Shown here: positions 17,725 to 27,400 of the stretch, piece by piece | How the letters are laid out: every line of letters begins with the position of its first letter | Position numbering within the stretch: position 1 is the stretch's first letter | Assembly: GCF_023278045.1 (NCBI RefSeq) | Contig: NZ_CP056783.1 | Coordinates: 496,001-560,000 of the forward strand | DNA from: Flavobacterium sp. K5-23 | GTDB lineage: Bacteria > Bacteroidota > Bacteroidia > Flavobacteriales > Flavobacteriaceae | Length of the DNA: 64,000 nucleotides | Reading direction: 5' to 3' | Notes under the pieces: model-generated | Seen by the model: the letters and a program-made list of their open reading frames with translations, nothing else | What the model was told of the DNA's origin: nothing | The model's database searches: none | Made by a program: the position numbers and the translations under genes

Positions 17725-20700
17725 ATGTTTAAAAAAATAGTGCTTTTAATATTGACAATTTATTTTTCTGGGCTTCAGGCCCAGGAAAATAAATCGTTAT
17801 ACAAAGCCAAAAAAATCCGCTATTCTTTAGACAGTATCCAGATAGAAAAGGAGAGCCTCAACTCTGATTTTTTTAAATTACTTGACGCTGAAAACAATGT
17901 TATTGACAGTGTTTTCTACCAAATAAATTTTCAAAAAGCCACCCTGTTTTTCAAAAAAACATTCACAACAAAATCCGATTCACTTACGGTTCAATATCTT
18001 AAATTCCCCGATATTTTAACCAAAGAATACCGCATCTATGACGAGAGTCAAGTGGTAAGTAATGACATTAGCTCAGAAAAACTATATCAAGTTCAACCCA
18101 AAACAGTTAATACAAACGTCCCATTTGATGGATTAACCACTTCGGGAAGTATTACAAGGGGAATTACCATTGGAAACAATCAAAATGGTGTTTTAAACTC
18201 AAACTTAGATTTACAAATCACAGGAAAACTATCCGATAAAGTGAGCTTAAGAGCTTCCCTACAAGACAGCAATATTCCGCTGCAAGACGGTGGATATTCG
18301 CAAAAACTAGATCAGTTTGATAATATCTTTATGGAACTCTTTAGCGACAAATGGAATATTCGGGCAGGCGATGTGTTTCTGGAAAATCGAAAGACACAAT
18401 TCCTCAATTTCAATAAAAAAGTACAGGGACTGGCCACCAGTTTTGATTTCGAAAATGAAAACAGCAAGTCTAATGTATTTGCTTCAGTGGCACTGGTCAA
18501 AGGACAATATTCAAAGAGCAATTTTGTGGGTTTGGAAGGCAATCAAGGACCTTATAAATTAAAGGGGCAAAATGGGGAGTTATATGTTCTGGTAATTTCT
18601 GGATCAGAACGTGTTTATGTAAATGGTCTTTTGTTGAAAAGAGGAGAAAACAATGATTACACCATTGATTATAATGCTGGGGAAATAAATTTCACCTCAT
18701 TATTCCCCATTACTTCTGAGATGCGAATAGCAATAGAATATCAATATTCAGACAGGAATTACACTCGGTTTGTTACTTATGCTGGGGGAACAGTGGAAAG
18801 TAAAAAATGGAGTTTTGGCAGTTTTTTATATTCCGAAAATGATTTAAAGAATCAACCACTACAGCAAAATCTCTCTCAAGAGCAAGCTCAAATTTTAGTG
18901 AATTCTGGTGACAACCAAGATTTAATGGTAGCTCCATCCGCTTATGTTGACAGCTATTCGAATAATAAAGTATTGTATGCAAAACGAATTATAAACAACG
19001 TTGAAATATTCGAATATTCTAATAATTCTCTGGATGAGTTATACAATGTCAGGTTTAGTTTAACAGCACCACAAAAAGGGAATTACATACTCAAAAATGC
19101 AGCTGCCATAAGCAGAATTTATGAATACATAGCGCCCATAAACGGTGCTCCACAGGGAAATTACGAACCCGTAATTCAATTAGTAGCCCCTACTAAAATC
19201 CAAGTCGCTACCTTTTTAGGAAAATTTGCCCCAACTGAAAAAACAGCTGTGGATTTTGAAATTGGAATCAGTAATAACGATAGAAATTTATTTTCGAAAA
19301 TTGACGATTTAAACAACCAGGGAATAAGCGGGAAAATAAACGCCAAACAAAGGTTGTTTTCCAATAAATGGAATGTTGACGCTTTTGCAAATTATCAGTT
19401 TACCCAAAAAGAATTTAGATCCGTGGAACGTCTTTATACCATTGAATTTGATAGAGACTGGAATTTAGGAACAGCCGCGATAGGGAATCAAAGCCTACTT
19501 ATATCCGGATTGAATTTTAATTTAGTTCCGAAATCATCATCTACAAACAGAGGTTTTGTAAATTACCAATTTGAAAAACTAGATTTCTCTGAAAGTTTTT
19601 CAGGCAATAGACAAGTACTAAACGGACTTGTACAGCTAAAAAACTGGACCATTCAAAACCAAGGAAGTTACTTAAAAAGTGAAGGCGTTGTTGCGACATC
19701 AAAATTTATTCGAAACCAATCAAAAGTAAAATATCATTTTGATAAAAATTGGATCGGGACAAGCCAGCGATTGGAAGACAATCAGGAAAAATCGAATATG
19801 ACAAGTCAATTTACTTCATTAAGTCAACGGTTTTCTGAATATGGTTTGTTTGCCGGACGAGGAGACAGTACTCAAGTATATGTTGAATTAGGTTTGTTGA
19901 AAAGAGTAAATGATAGTATAAAAAACGATCAGCTACAAAGAGTAAACAACTCTCAAACTTACTACCTTAAATCCAAATTAATACAAACGGAAAAAAGTGA
20001 CCTTTCTATTTTTACAAATTACAGAGTATTAGATTTTGTAGATGCTACAAAGAAAAGTGAGCCTTCCTTAAATTCCAGAATGGTTTACAACGATCGTTTT
20101 TTTAATCAATTAATTCTAAACACAATTGCGTATGAGACCAATGCCGGAACGCTTCCTCAACAGGAGTTTACTTATCTTGAAGTCCCTGCTGGACAAGGTG
20201 TTTACACTTGGAACGATTACAACAACAATGCTATTCAGGAATTACAAGAATTTGAAGTTGCCCCGTTTATTGATCAGGCAAAATACATTAGGGTATTTTT
20301 ACCTAATCGGATTTATGTAAAAACGCACCAAACAAAATTCTCTCAATCCGTAATTCTAAACCCTAATCAATGGCAAAATGAAAGCGGCTCTAAAAGAATA
20401 CTGTCGCTTTTTTATAACCAAACCTCGTTTTTGATAGACCGAAAAACTATACGTGACGGCACTAATTTTGAGCTAAACCCTTTTAGTACTTCAAATGAAA
20501 ATACACTTGGCTTGACTTCTAGTTTTAGAAACAGTTTGTTTTATAATAGGGGGAAACAAGCGCATTCCATAACTTATTCCTATATAAAGAATCAGACTAA
20601 AAACTTACTGTCAATTGGGTCTCAAGAATCTAAAAACAGTTCACATCAATTACAATATTCACACTTATACAAGAAGAGCTGGTTGTTTACCGCTTTTGCA

Positions 20701-21156
20701 AAAACCATCAAAACTTCGATTGCTTCTGAAAATTTTACTGAAAAAAATTATGATGTTAGCGGATATCAACTGGCTCCAAAAATTAGTTATTTATTTTCAA
20801 AAAGCACAAGTTGGGATTTCTTTTATGAACTACAAAACAAAGAAAACCAGATGGGCAATTTCGAAACCTTAACTCAAAATAGAATTGGAACTTCTTTTTC
20901 TTATGCTTCAAATAAAAACTTAACCCTTAATGGTGAATTTTCTTTTTATCAAAACAATTTCGAGGGCAATGAGTTCAATGCCGTAGGCTTTCAAATGCTT
21001 GAAGGACTTCAAACGGGACAAAATATGGTTTGGCGCTTTTTAATGCAAAAAAATCTAACTCAATTTCTGGATATCAACCTGAATTACCAAGGAAGAAAAA
21101 GCGAAACAAGTCAAACCATCCATACCGGAAATATTCAATTGAGGGCTTATTTTTAA
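17725..21156 (+). CDS. large outer-membrane beta-barrel-like protein (1143 residues)
   Basis: A signal peptide (about residues 1-20, cleaved after LQAQ) is followed by long runs of alternating polar and aromatic residues ending in a C-terminal phenylalanine (LRAYF), typical of outer-membrane barrels. Near residue 140 a segment GSITRGITIGNNQNG and then SLRASLQDSNIPLQDGGYSQ resemble motifs I associate with SprA-like translocon barrels, but the protein is less than half SprA's length. No plug domain is seen. It may be an auxiliary T9SS or surface barrel. Single gene with terminator at 21164. Confidence 0.65.
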   Translation: MFKKIVLLILTIYFSGLQAQENKSLYKAKKIRYSLDSIQIEKESLNSDFFKLLDAENNVIDSVFYQINFQKATLFFKKTFTTKSDSLTVQYLKFPDILTKEYRIYDESQVVSNDISSEKLYQVQPKTVNTNVPFDGLTTSGSITRGITIGNNQNGVLNSNLDLQITGKLSDKVSLRASLQDSNIPLQDGGYSQKLDQFDNIFMELFSDKWNIRAGDVFLENRKTQFLNFNKKVQGLATSFDFENENSKSNVFASVALVKGQYSKSNFVGLEGNQGPYKLKGQNGELYVLVISGSERVYVNGLLLKRGENNDYTIDYNAGEINFTSLFPITSEMRIAIEYQYSDRNYTRFVTYAGGTVESKKWSFGSFLYSENDLKNQPLQQNLSQEQAQILVNSGDNQDLMVAPSAYVDSYSNNKVLYAKRIINNVEIFEYSNNSLDELYNVRFSLTAPQKGNYILKNAAAISRIYEYIAPINGAPQGNYEPVIQLVAPTKIQVATFLGKFAPTEKTAVDFEIGISNNDRNLFSKIDDLNNQGISGKINAKQRLFSNKWNVDAFANYQFTQKEFRSVERLYTIEFDRDWNLGTAAIGNQSLLISGLNFNLVPKSSSTNRGFVNYQFEKLDFSESFSGNRQVLNGLVQLKNWTIQNQGSYLKSEGVVATSKFIRNQSKVKYHFDKNWIGTSQRLEDNQEKSNMTSQFTSLSQRFSEYGLFAGRGDSTQVYVELGLLKRVNDSIKNDQLQRVNNSQTYYLKSKLIQTEKSDLSIFTNYRVLDFVDATKKSEPSLNSRMVYNDRFFNQLILNTIAYETNAGTLPQQEFTYLEVPAGQGVYTWNDYNNNAIQELQEFEVAPFIDQAKYIRVFLPNRIYVKTHQTKFSQSVILNPNQWQNESGSKRILSLFYNQTSFLIDRKTIRDGTNFELNPFSTSNENTLGLTSSFRNSLFYNRGKQAHSITYSYIKNQTKNLLSIGSQESKNSSHQLQYSHLYKKSWLFTAFAKTIKTSIASENFTEKNYDVSGYQLAPKISYLFSKSTSWDFFYELQNKENQMGNFETLTQNRIGTSFSYASNKNLTLNGEFSFYQNNFEGNEFNAVGFQMLEGLQTGQNMVWRFLMQKNLTQFLDINLNYQGRKSETSQTIHTGNIQLRAYF

Positions 21157-21160
21157 ACTA

Positions 21161-21212
21161 AAAAAGAGAGTTAAAAATCTATTGTTTTTAATAGCCTTTT
21201 AACTCTCTCTTC
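21161..21212. terminator. bidirectional terminator
   Basis: AAGAGAGTTAAAA (about 21164-21176) pairs with TTTTAACTCTCTCTT (about 21197-21211), between the convergent 1143-residue barrel gene and the OmpA-family gene. Confidence 0.8.
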
Positions 21213-21251
21213 AAGCATTATCATATCCTTTAAGTAATACTGGCAAATAAA

Positions 21252-23192
21252 TTATTCCATTGATATAATAACAAATTCACTTCTTCTATTCGCTTGATGT
21301 TCCGCTTCTGAACAATCAACACCGTCTGCACATTTATTAATTAATTGTGATTCACCATATCCTTTAGCTGTTAATCGACTAGCTTCAATGCCGTTTTTAA
21401 TTAACCAATCTCTAGTTGATTTTGCTCTTCTATCTGATAAAACTTCGTTATATTGAGTAGTTTGGCGGCTGTCAGTATGTGAACGCACATCGATTTTTAA
21501 TTTTGGATATTGTTTCATTACTGCTACTATTTTAGCTAACTCAAATGAAGCATCATTTCTAATGAAAGATTTATCTAAATCAAAATAGATAACAGGAATA
21601 TTTAGTGTTTTCGCTAAGTCTGTTCCCTGACCTATTGGTTTTATACGCTTCTCTAGTTCCAAAGATAAAATTGATTTACCGTTAGATTTTGGAATTGTAA
21701 AAGTGCCCTCATTAGATTCAAAATCAATTTTCTCAGCCCTTACATAATATTTTTTACCGCATTCTACTTCAAAACTATAATTCCCCTTATTATCTGAAAT
21801 ATTTGCTTTTAAAAATTGGAAATTCTCGTCAAACAAACTTATTTTAGAGTCCGAAATTATTTTATCCGTTTCTTTATCCGTTATTGTTCCAATTAAATTC
21901 TGTTCACATAATAATTTTCTAGTTTCTGTAAACTTGTAAATATCATCATAGCCTTTTCCTCCAACTCTATTGGATGAGAAAAATCCGTTTCTACTTTCGC
22001 TATCGATCATAAAAGAAAAATCATCGTGTGTTCCGTTTATTGGAGCACCTATATTTTGAACTTTTTTGAAACTTAAATCATTTTCTATTTTGGAAACGTA
22101 AATATCCAATCCTCCTAAACCTGGTCGACCATCAGAAGAAAAATATAATTCGTTATCATCTGATATAAAAGGAAAAGTTTCCCTTCCTTCTGTATTTATA
22201 ATGTCCCCTAAATTTTCAGGAGATGAGTAAGTCCCGTCTTCTTTAATGGTAACTTTAAAAATATCCGATTGTCCTTTTGTCCCTGGCATATTTGATGCAA
22301 AATATAACGTTTTATCATCTTTACTTAAAGCAGGATGAGCAACACTATATTGATCACTATTAAAAGGCAGCTCCGTAACATTCTTCCACTGTCCATCTAT
22401 TAAAGAGGCCTTATATAATTTTAACAATGTGATTCTTTGATCGTCTTTCCCTTTTTTTCCATCTAGATAATTATTTCGTGTAAAATACATCGTTAATCCA
22501 TCTCTAGTAAAAATGGGGGTAGATTCATGAAATTTTGAATTAATACTGTTTCCAAATCGTTCAGGTTTACTCATTGACCCGTCTGACTTCACTTCAGAAG
22601 AATATAAATTTGTAAAAGATTGATTAGTCCATTTAAATATTTTTTTGGAAACCCCACCAGTATCTCTTGCAGATGCAAAAACTAAATTATTGCCTATAAA
22701 TGAACTACCATAATCTGAGAATTCAGAATTAATCCCAGCATCTGTCACATTAAAACGCCCTGAATTTTCTTTAATCTCTTCTAAGTAATTTTTATTGGAA
22801 ACAAATAATTTTGCTCTTAGATCATTACCTGATTTTTTATTGAATTGTTCTAGCATTTTATCCGCCTCTTTATATTCACCAAGTGTCTTTAAGCATTGTG
22901 AATATCTATAAAAATACTCAGGCTCTTGTTCTTTGTTCATAGAAAAAAGTTCGGCATACCATTTTGCCGCTTTTTCTAAATCAGCATTAAAATAGTAGGC
23001 ATTGCCTAATTTTTGGAACATTTTTTCATCCTTGTAACCACTCTCAGCAACACTTTCATATGTTGCTATGGCATCTATATACGCATATCGTTCGTATTTT
23101 TTATCTGCCGATGCTATACTCGCTTTTTGTCCAAATCCTTGGATTGAAAAAAGACAAATAAATACACTAAAAATAAAGAGGTTTCGTTTCAT
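21252..23192 (-). CDS. OmpA family protein with TPR, beta-propeller and peptidoglycan-binding domains (T9SS-associated)
   Basis: A 646-residue periplasm-facing protein. A signal peptide (about residues 1-22) is followed by TPR-like helices (25-130), PD40/WD40-like beta-propeller repeats (about 140-420; DGLTMYFTRN, DKTLYFASN, DNELYFSSDGR), a carboxypeptidase-regulatory-like fold (about 425-510) and an OmpA C-terminal domain (540-646) with peptidoglycan-binding residues in DVRSHTDSR and LSDRRA. This is the PorE-type order. It follows PorP/SprF in the adhesin operon. ATG 23192 is chosen for the signal peptide; the 20-residue extension is not used. Confidence 0.88.
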   Translation of the reverse strand: MKRNLFIFSVFICLFSIQGFGQKASIASADKKYERYAYIDAIATYESVAESGYKDEKMFQKLGNAYYFNADLEKAAKWYAELFSMNKEQEPEYFYRYSQCLKTLGEYKEADKMLEQFNKKSGNDLRAKLFVSNKNYLEEIKENSGRFNVTDAGINSEFSDYGSSFIGNNLVFASARDTGGVSKKIFKWTNQSFTNLYSSEVKSDGSMSKPERFGNSINSKFHESTPIFTRDGLTMYFTRNNYLDGKKGKDDQRITLLKLYKASLIDGQWKNVTELPFNSDQYSVAHPALSKDDKTLYFASNMPGTKGQSDIFKVTIKEDGTYSSPENLGDIINTEGRETFPFISDDNELYFSSDGRPGLGGLDIYVSKIENDLSFKKVQNIGAPINGTHDDFSFMIDSESRNGFFSSNRVGGKGYDDIYKFTETRKLLCEQNLIGTITDKETDKIISDSKISLFDENFQFLKANISDNKGNYSFEVECGKKYYVRAEKIDFESNEGTFTIPKSNGKSILSLELEKRIKPIGQGTDLAKTLNIPVIYFDLDKSFIRNDASFELAKIVAVMKQYPKLKIDVRSHTDSRQTTQYNEVLSDRRAKSTRDWLIKNGIEASRLTAKGYGESQLINKCADGVDCSEAEHQANRRSEFVIISME

Positions 23193-23202
23193 AATGTTAA
23201 GT

Positions 23203-24138
23203 TTAGAAAAATCTTGGTGATACAATTCTATCATATTTATTAAACAATTCATATCTCAAAAAGATTTCATGAGAACCTGAATTGAAATGTGACAAACGAG
23301 TAGTTTCTAAGTCATATCCATACCCTATAAACCATGAGTTTGACGCTTGAAATCCAACCATTGCACTTACTGCGGCGCTCCAACGATATGCTAAACCAGC
23401 AACAAATTTTTCATTGAATAAAAAATTAGCCGATAAGTCAACTTGTAAAGGAGCTCCTTGAACCCATTTAGTTATAACAGCTGGTTTAAATTTCAATTCA
23501 CTACTCAAATCATACACCTTTCCGGCTGTTAGATAATAATGAAGTCTTTCTTTTGCTAAATAACTTTGAGCTCCATTCCCAGCATATTTATCAAAATGTT
23601 GCGTTTCTAATAAATTAGGTACTGATAATCCAATATACCCATTTGATGAGTACAAATAAAACCCAACACCTATATTAGGTGAAAATTTATTATCAATATT
23701 TGTATTTAAACTATTATCAGTTGTTAAATAGGTAAGCTTTTGAAAATCTACATTTAATAAATTAGCCGAAGCTTTTAGTCCAAAAGCTAATTTATAACTA
23801 TCGGAAGTTTTAATATGATATGCAAAATCAACTGCAATATTGGTTTCGTCAGACGGTCCAATTTTATCATTAATTATAGAAATTCCTAATCCTACATTAC
23901 TCCCTTTTATAGGAGTATTAATCGAAACGTTGTTTGTAACTGGAGCTCCGTCTAGTCCAACCCACTGAGTTCGATGTAAGGCAAACACACTCATTGATTC
24001 CCTAGAACCCGCATATGCAGGATTAATACTTATACTATTATACATATACTGAGTAAACTGAGCGTCTTGCTGGCCATACCCTAGACTTGTTATCAGTATG
24101 AATATTACTATAGCTATTTTTGTTTTCATGTTTTTCAT
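23203..24138 (-). CDS. PorP/SprF family type IX secretion system membrane protein
   Basis: A 311-residue outer-membrane protein. A signal peptide (about residues 4-22) precedes a beta-barrel-rich body with the family hallmark AQFTQYMYNSISINPAYAGSRESMS near residue 25 and closing aromatic strands. PorP/SprF proteins act with the T9SS to export or anchor large adhesins such as SprB. It lies between a type B sorted adhesin and an OmpA protein, the typical SprF neighbourhood. Either ATG 24138 or 24129 could be the start. Confidence 0.9.
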   Translation of the reverse strand: MKNMKTKIAIVIFILITSLGYGQQDAQFTQYMYNSISINPAYAGSRESMSVFALHRTQWVGLDGAPVTNNVSINTPIKGSNVGLGISIINDKIGPSDETNIAVDFAYHIKTSDSYKLAFGLKASANLLNVDFQKLTYLTTDNSLNTNIDNKFSPNIGVGFYLYSSNGYIGLSVPNLLETQHFDKYAGNGAQSYLAKERLHYYLTAGKVYDLSSELKFKPAVITKWVQGAPLQVDLSANFLFNEKFVAGLAYRWSAAVSAMVGFQASNSWFIGYGYDLETTRLSHFNSGSHEIFLRYELFNKYDRIVSPRFF

Positions 24139-24176
24139 TTTAAATACTTTCGAATATAAATACCTAAAGAATTTGA

Positions 24177-24480
24177 TTATCTGTTAATATAGAAGTAACC
24201 TGCTTTTTGATGTGCATTTGCGCCACTATCCTTATAATTTAAGATATAGTAGTACGTTCCTTCTGGTAGTCCTTCTGATTGATTCACAGTTGTACGTCCT
24301 TCAGATATTCCTCTAAAAGCTATGTCGCTATTATTATAATGATCCCTTTCGAATACTTTTACCCCCCAACGATTAAAAATCTGTACGTTATTATCGGGAT
24401 AACATTCTATTCCTCGAATATAAAACACATCGTTTTCCCCATCACCATTTGGAGACATCCCTGTTAAAGGATCTATTACA
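24177..24480 (-). other. T9SS type B C-terminal sorting domain of the adhesin
   Basis: The last roughly 100 residues carry the signature of the gliding-motility-associated C-terminal domain: TGMSPNGDGENDVFYIRG, VQIFNRWGVKVFERDHY, and a final EGTYYYILNYKD strand ending GYFYINR. Type B domains are cleaved or retained by the T9SS with help of SprF-like partners, and the neighbouring gene is a PorP/SprF. Confidence 0.85.
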
Positions 24481-27400
24481 CAACCAATAACACCTAATAC
24501 AGTTTCTCCGTCATCAATATTATTAACATTATCAGATAAGTCATAAACAATTAATCCAGAATACGTTGTTCCTGTCACCTTTGCTTGATTAGATACACTT
24601 CCTTTGATTATATCAGATTGTTTAAGTGCATAAATAGCTGTGAAAGTAGTTGTATTAACTTCATCTACTCCTAATACTTGAATAGGATTTCCTTTCATTA
24701 TTAGTCCTGGTAATAAGTCTGTAATAAAAACATTCGTTAAAGGAACATTACCTGTATTAGTAATAGTGAAACTGTACGTAATTGTTTCTCCCGCTTGAGC
24801 AAAACCATCCTTATTATTATCATTAAACACTCCCTTTTTAACCAAAGCAATACTAGGTTTCTCTAACAACGGAATAGTTATAATTGCAGGTATTAAACTC
24901 TCTAATCCTCCATTGTCTTTTGCAACAATGGTAAAACTCGTTTTAGAACCAATGAAATTAATATTAGGTGTAAACTTCAATATAGCTGCTTCCGCAGGAG
25001 TTAGTTCTTGACCAACGATTACAGGTATCCCATTTAAAGTTAACATCCCGGCTGCAGCATCAGGTAGCGATTTAATAACATAAGCTACTACTACTCCATC
25101 AATATCATTCCCTGTTAAAGGCGAAATAGATTGAATTTTCCCGTTTTTTTCTAAAACAGCGTTTGTGAAACTATTAGCTGTTGGTGGTTCATTACTCACT
25201 GTAAATTTTACTGTTGACGGAATACTAACATCGCCTTCATTATCAATTGCTGAATAACCAAAGCTTACAACACCTTTAAATCCTTTTGCTGGTAAAAACG
25301 TTAGTTGAGCAGCTTCAGCTAAAGTCAATACTTGATTTAATGTAACTGGAACACCGTTTAATAATAAAACTCCTTGAGTTGGATCAGGTAAAACAGTTAT
25401 TTTAAAGTTGACTATTGTACCATCTACATCTGAACCTGTTAAAGTAGCGATCGCTTTTGGCGTACCGTTGTTTACTACACTTGGAGAAGATATTAATGTA
25501 GCAATAGGAATACTATTAGTTACATTAATAGTTACAGTTGCTTCATCACAGTTTGCAGGGTTCAACTTCTCACAGATTTGGTATACTATCGTGTAAGTTC
25601 CAACTGGAGTGTTTGCCGGTACGCTTACTATTCCTGTAGTAACATCAATACTTGGTACTGGTGCTCCAACAGTTTTTGGTGTAGCTCCGGCAGTAACCGT
25701 TAAGTTTACTTTTCCTATAACTACAGCCGTTCCATTCAATAGATCGGCATCGGTTGGATTTGCTCCCAATACGTTTCCGGCATTGGTGTTTCCTGTGGTT
25801 CCGTTTCCTGCTGCTATTGTATCTGAATTGGCCTTGATTGCCGCTGCATCTACTGTTATCGTAGCTGTAGCCGAACTGCAATTGCTTGGGTTCAACTTCT
25901 CACAAATTTGGTATACTATCGTGTAAGTTCCAGCTGGAGTGTTTGCCGGTACGCTTACTATTCCGGTAGTGACATCAATACTTGGTACTGGTGCTCCCAC
26001 TGTTTTTGGTGTAGCTCCTGTTGTTACCGTTAGGTTTACGTCTCCAATCATTACTGCCGTTCCGTTCAATTGATCGGCATCGGTTGGATTTGCTCCCAAT
26101 ACGTTTCCGGCATTGGTGTTTCCTGTGGTTCCGTTTCCAGCAGCTATTGTATCTGCATTGGCTTGGATTGTCGTTGCACCTACTGTTACTGTCGCTGTAG
26201 CCGAACTGCAATTGCTTGGGTTCAACTTCTCACAGATTTGGTATACTATCGTGTAAGTTCCAAATGGGGTGTTTGCCGGTACGCTTACTGTTCCTGTAGT
26301 GACATCAATACTTGGTACTGGTGCTCCCACTGTTTTTGGTGTAGCTCCTGTCGTTACCGTTAGGTTTACGTCTCCAATAACTACTGCCGTTCCGTTCAAT
26401 TGATCGGCATCGGTTGGATTTGCTCCCAATACGTTTCCGGCATTGGTGTTTCCTGTGGTTCCGTTTCCAGCAGCTATTGTATCTGCATTGGCTTGGATTG
26501 TCGTTGCACCTACTGTTACTGTCGCCGTAGCCGAACTGCAATTGCTTGGGTTCAACTTCTCACAGATTTGGTATACTATCGTGTAAGTTCCAACTGGAGT
26601 GTTTGCCGGTACGCTTACTATTCCTGTAGTAACATCAATACTTGGTACTGGTGCTCCAACAGTTTTTGGTGTAGCTCCGGCAGTAACCGTTAAGTTTACT
26701 TTTCCTATAACTACAGCCGTTCCATTCAATAGATCGGCATCGGTTGGATTTGCTCCCAATACGTTTCCGGCATTGGTGTTTCCTGTGGTTCCGTTTCCTG
26801 CTGCTATTGTATCTGAATTGGCCTTGATTGCCGCTGCATCTACTGTTATCGTAGCTGTAGCCGAACTGCAATTGCTTGGGTTCAACTTCTCACAGATTTG
26901 GTAAACTATCGTGTAAGTTCCAGCTGGAGTGTTTGCCGGTACGCTTACTATTCCGGTAGTGACATCAATACTTGGTACTGGTGCTCCCACTGTTTTTGGT
27001 GTAGCTCCTGTTGTTACCGTTAGGTTTACGTCTCCAATCATTACTGCCGTTCCGTTCAATTGATCGGCATCGGTTGGATTTGCTCCCAATACGTTTCCGG
27101 CATTGGTGTTTCCTGTGGTTCCGTTTCCAGCAGCTATTGTATCTGAATTGGCTTGGATTGTCGTTGCACCTACTGTTACTGTCGCCGTAGCCGAACTGCA
27201 ATTGCTTGGGTTCAACTTCTCACAGATTTGGTATACTATCGTGTAAGTTCCAACTGGAGTGTTTGCCGGTACGCTTACTATTCCTGTAGTAACATCAATA
27301 CTTGGTACTGGTGCTCCAACAGTTTTTGGTGTAGCTCCGGCAGTAACCGTTAAGTTTACTTTTCCTATAACTACAGCCGTTCCATTCAATAGATCGGCAT

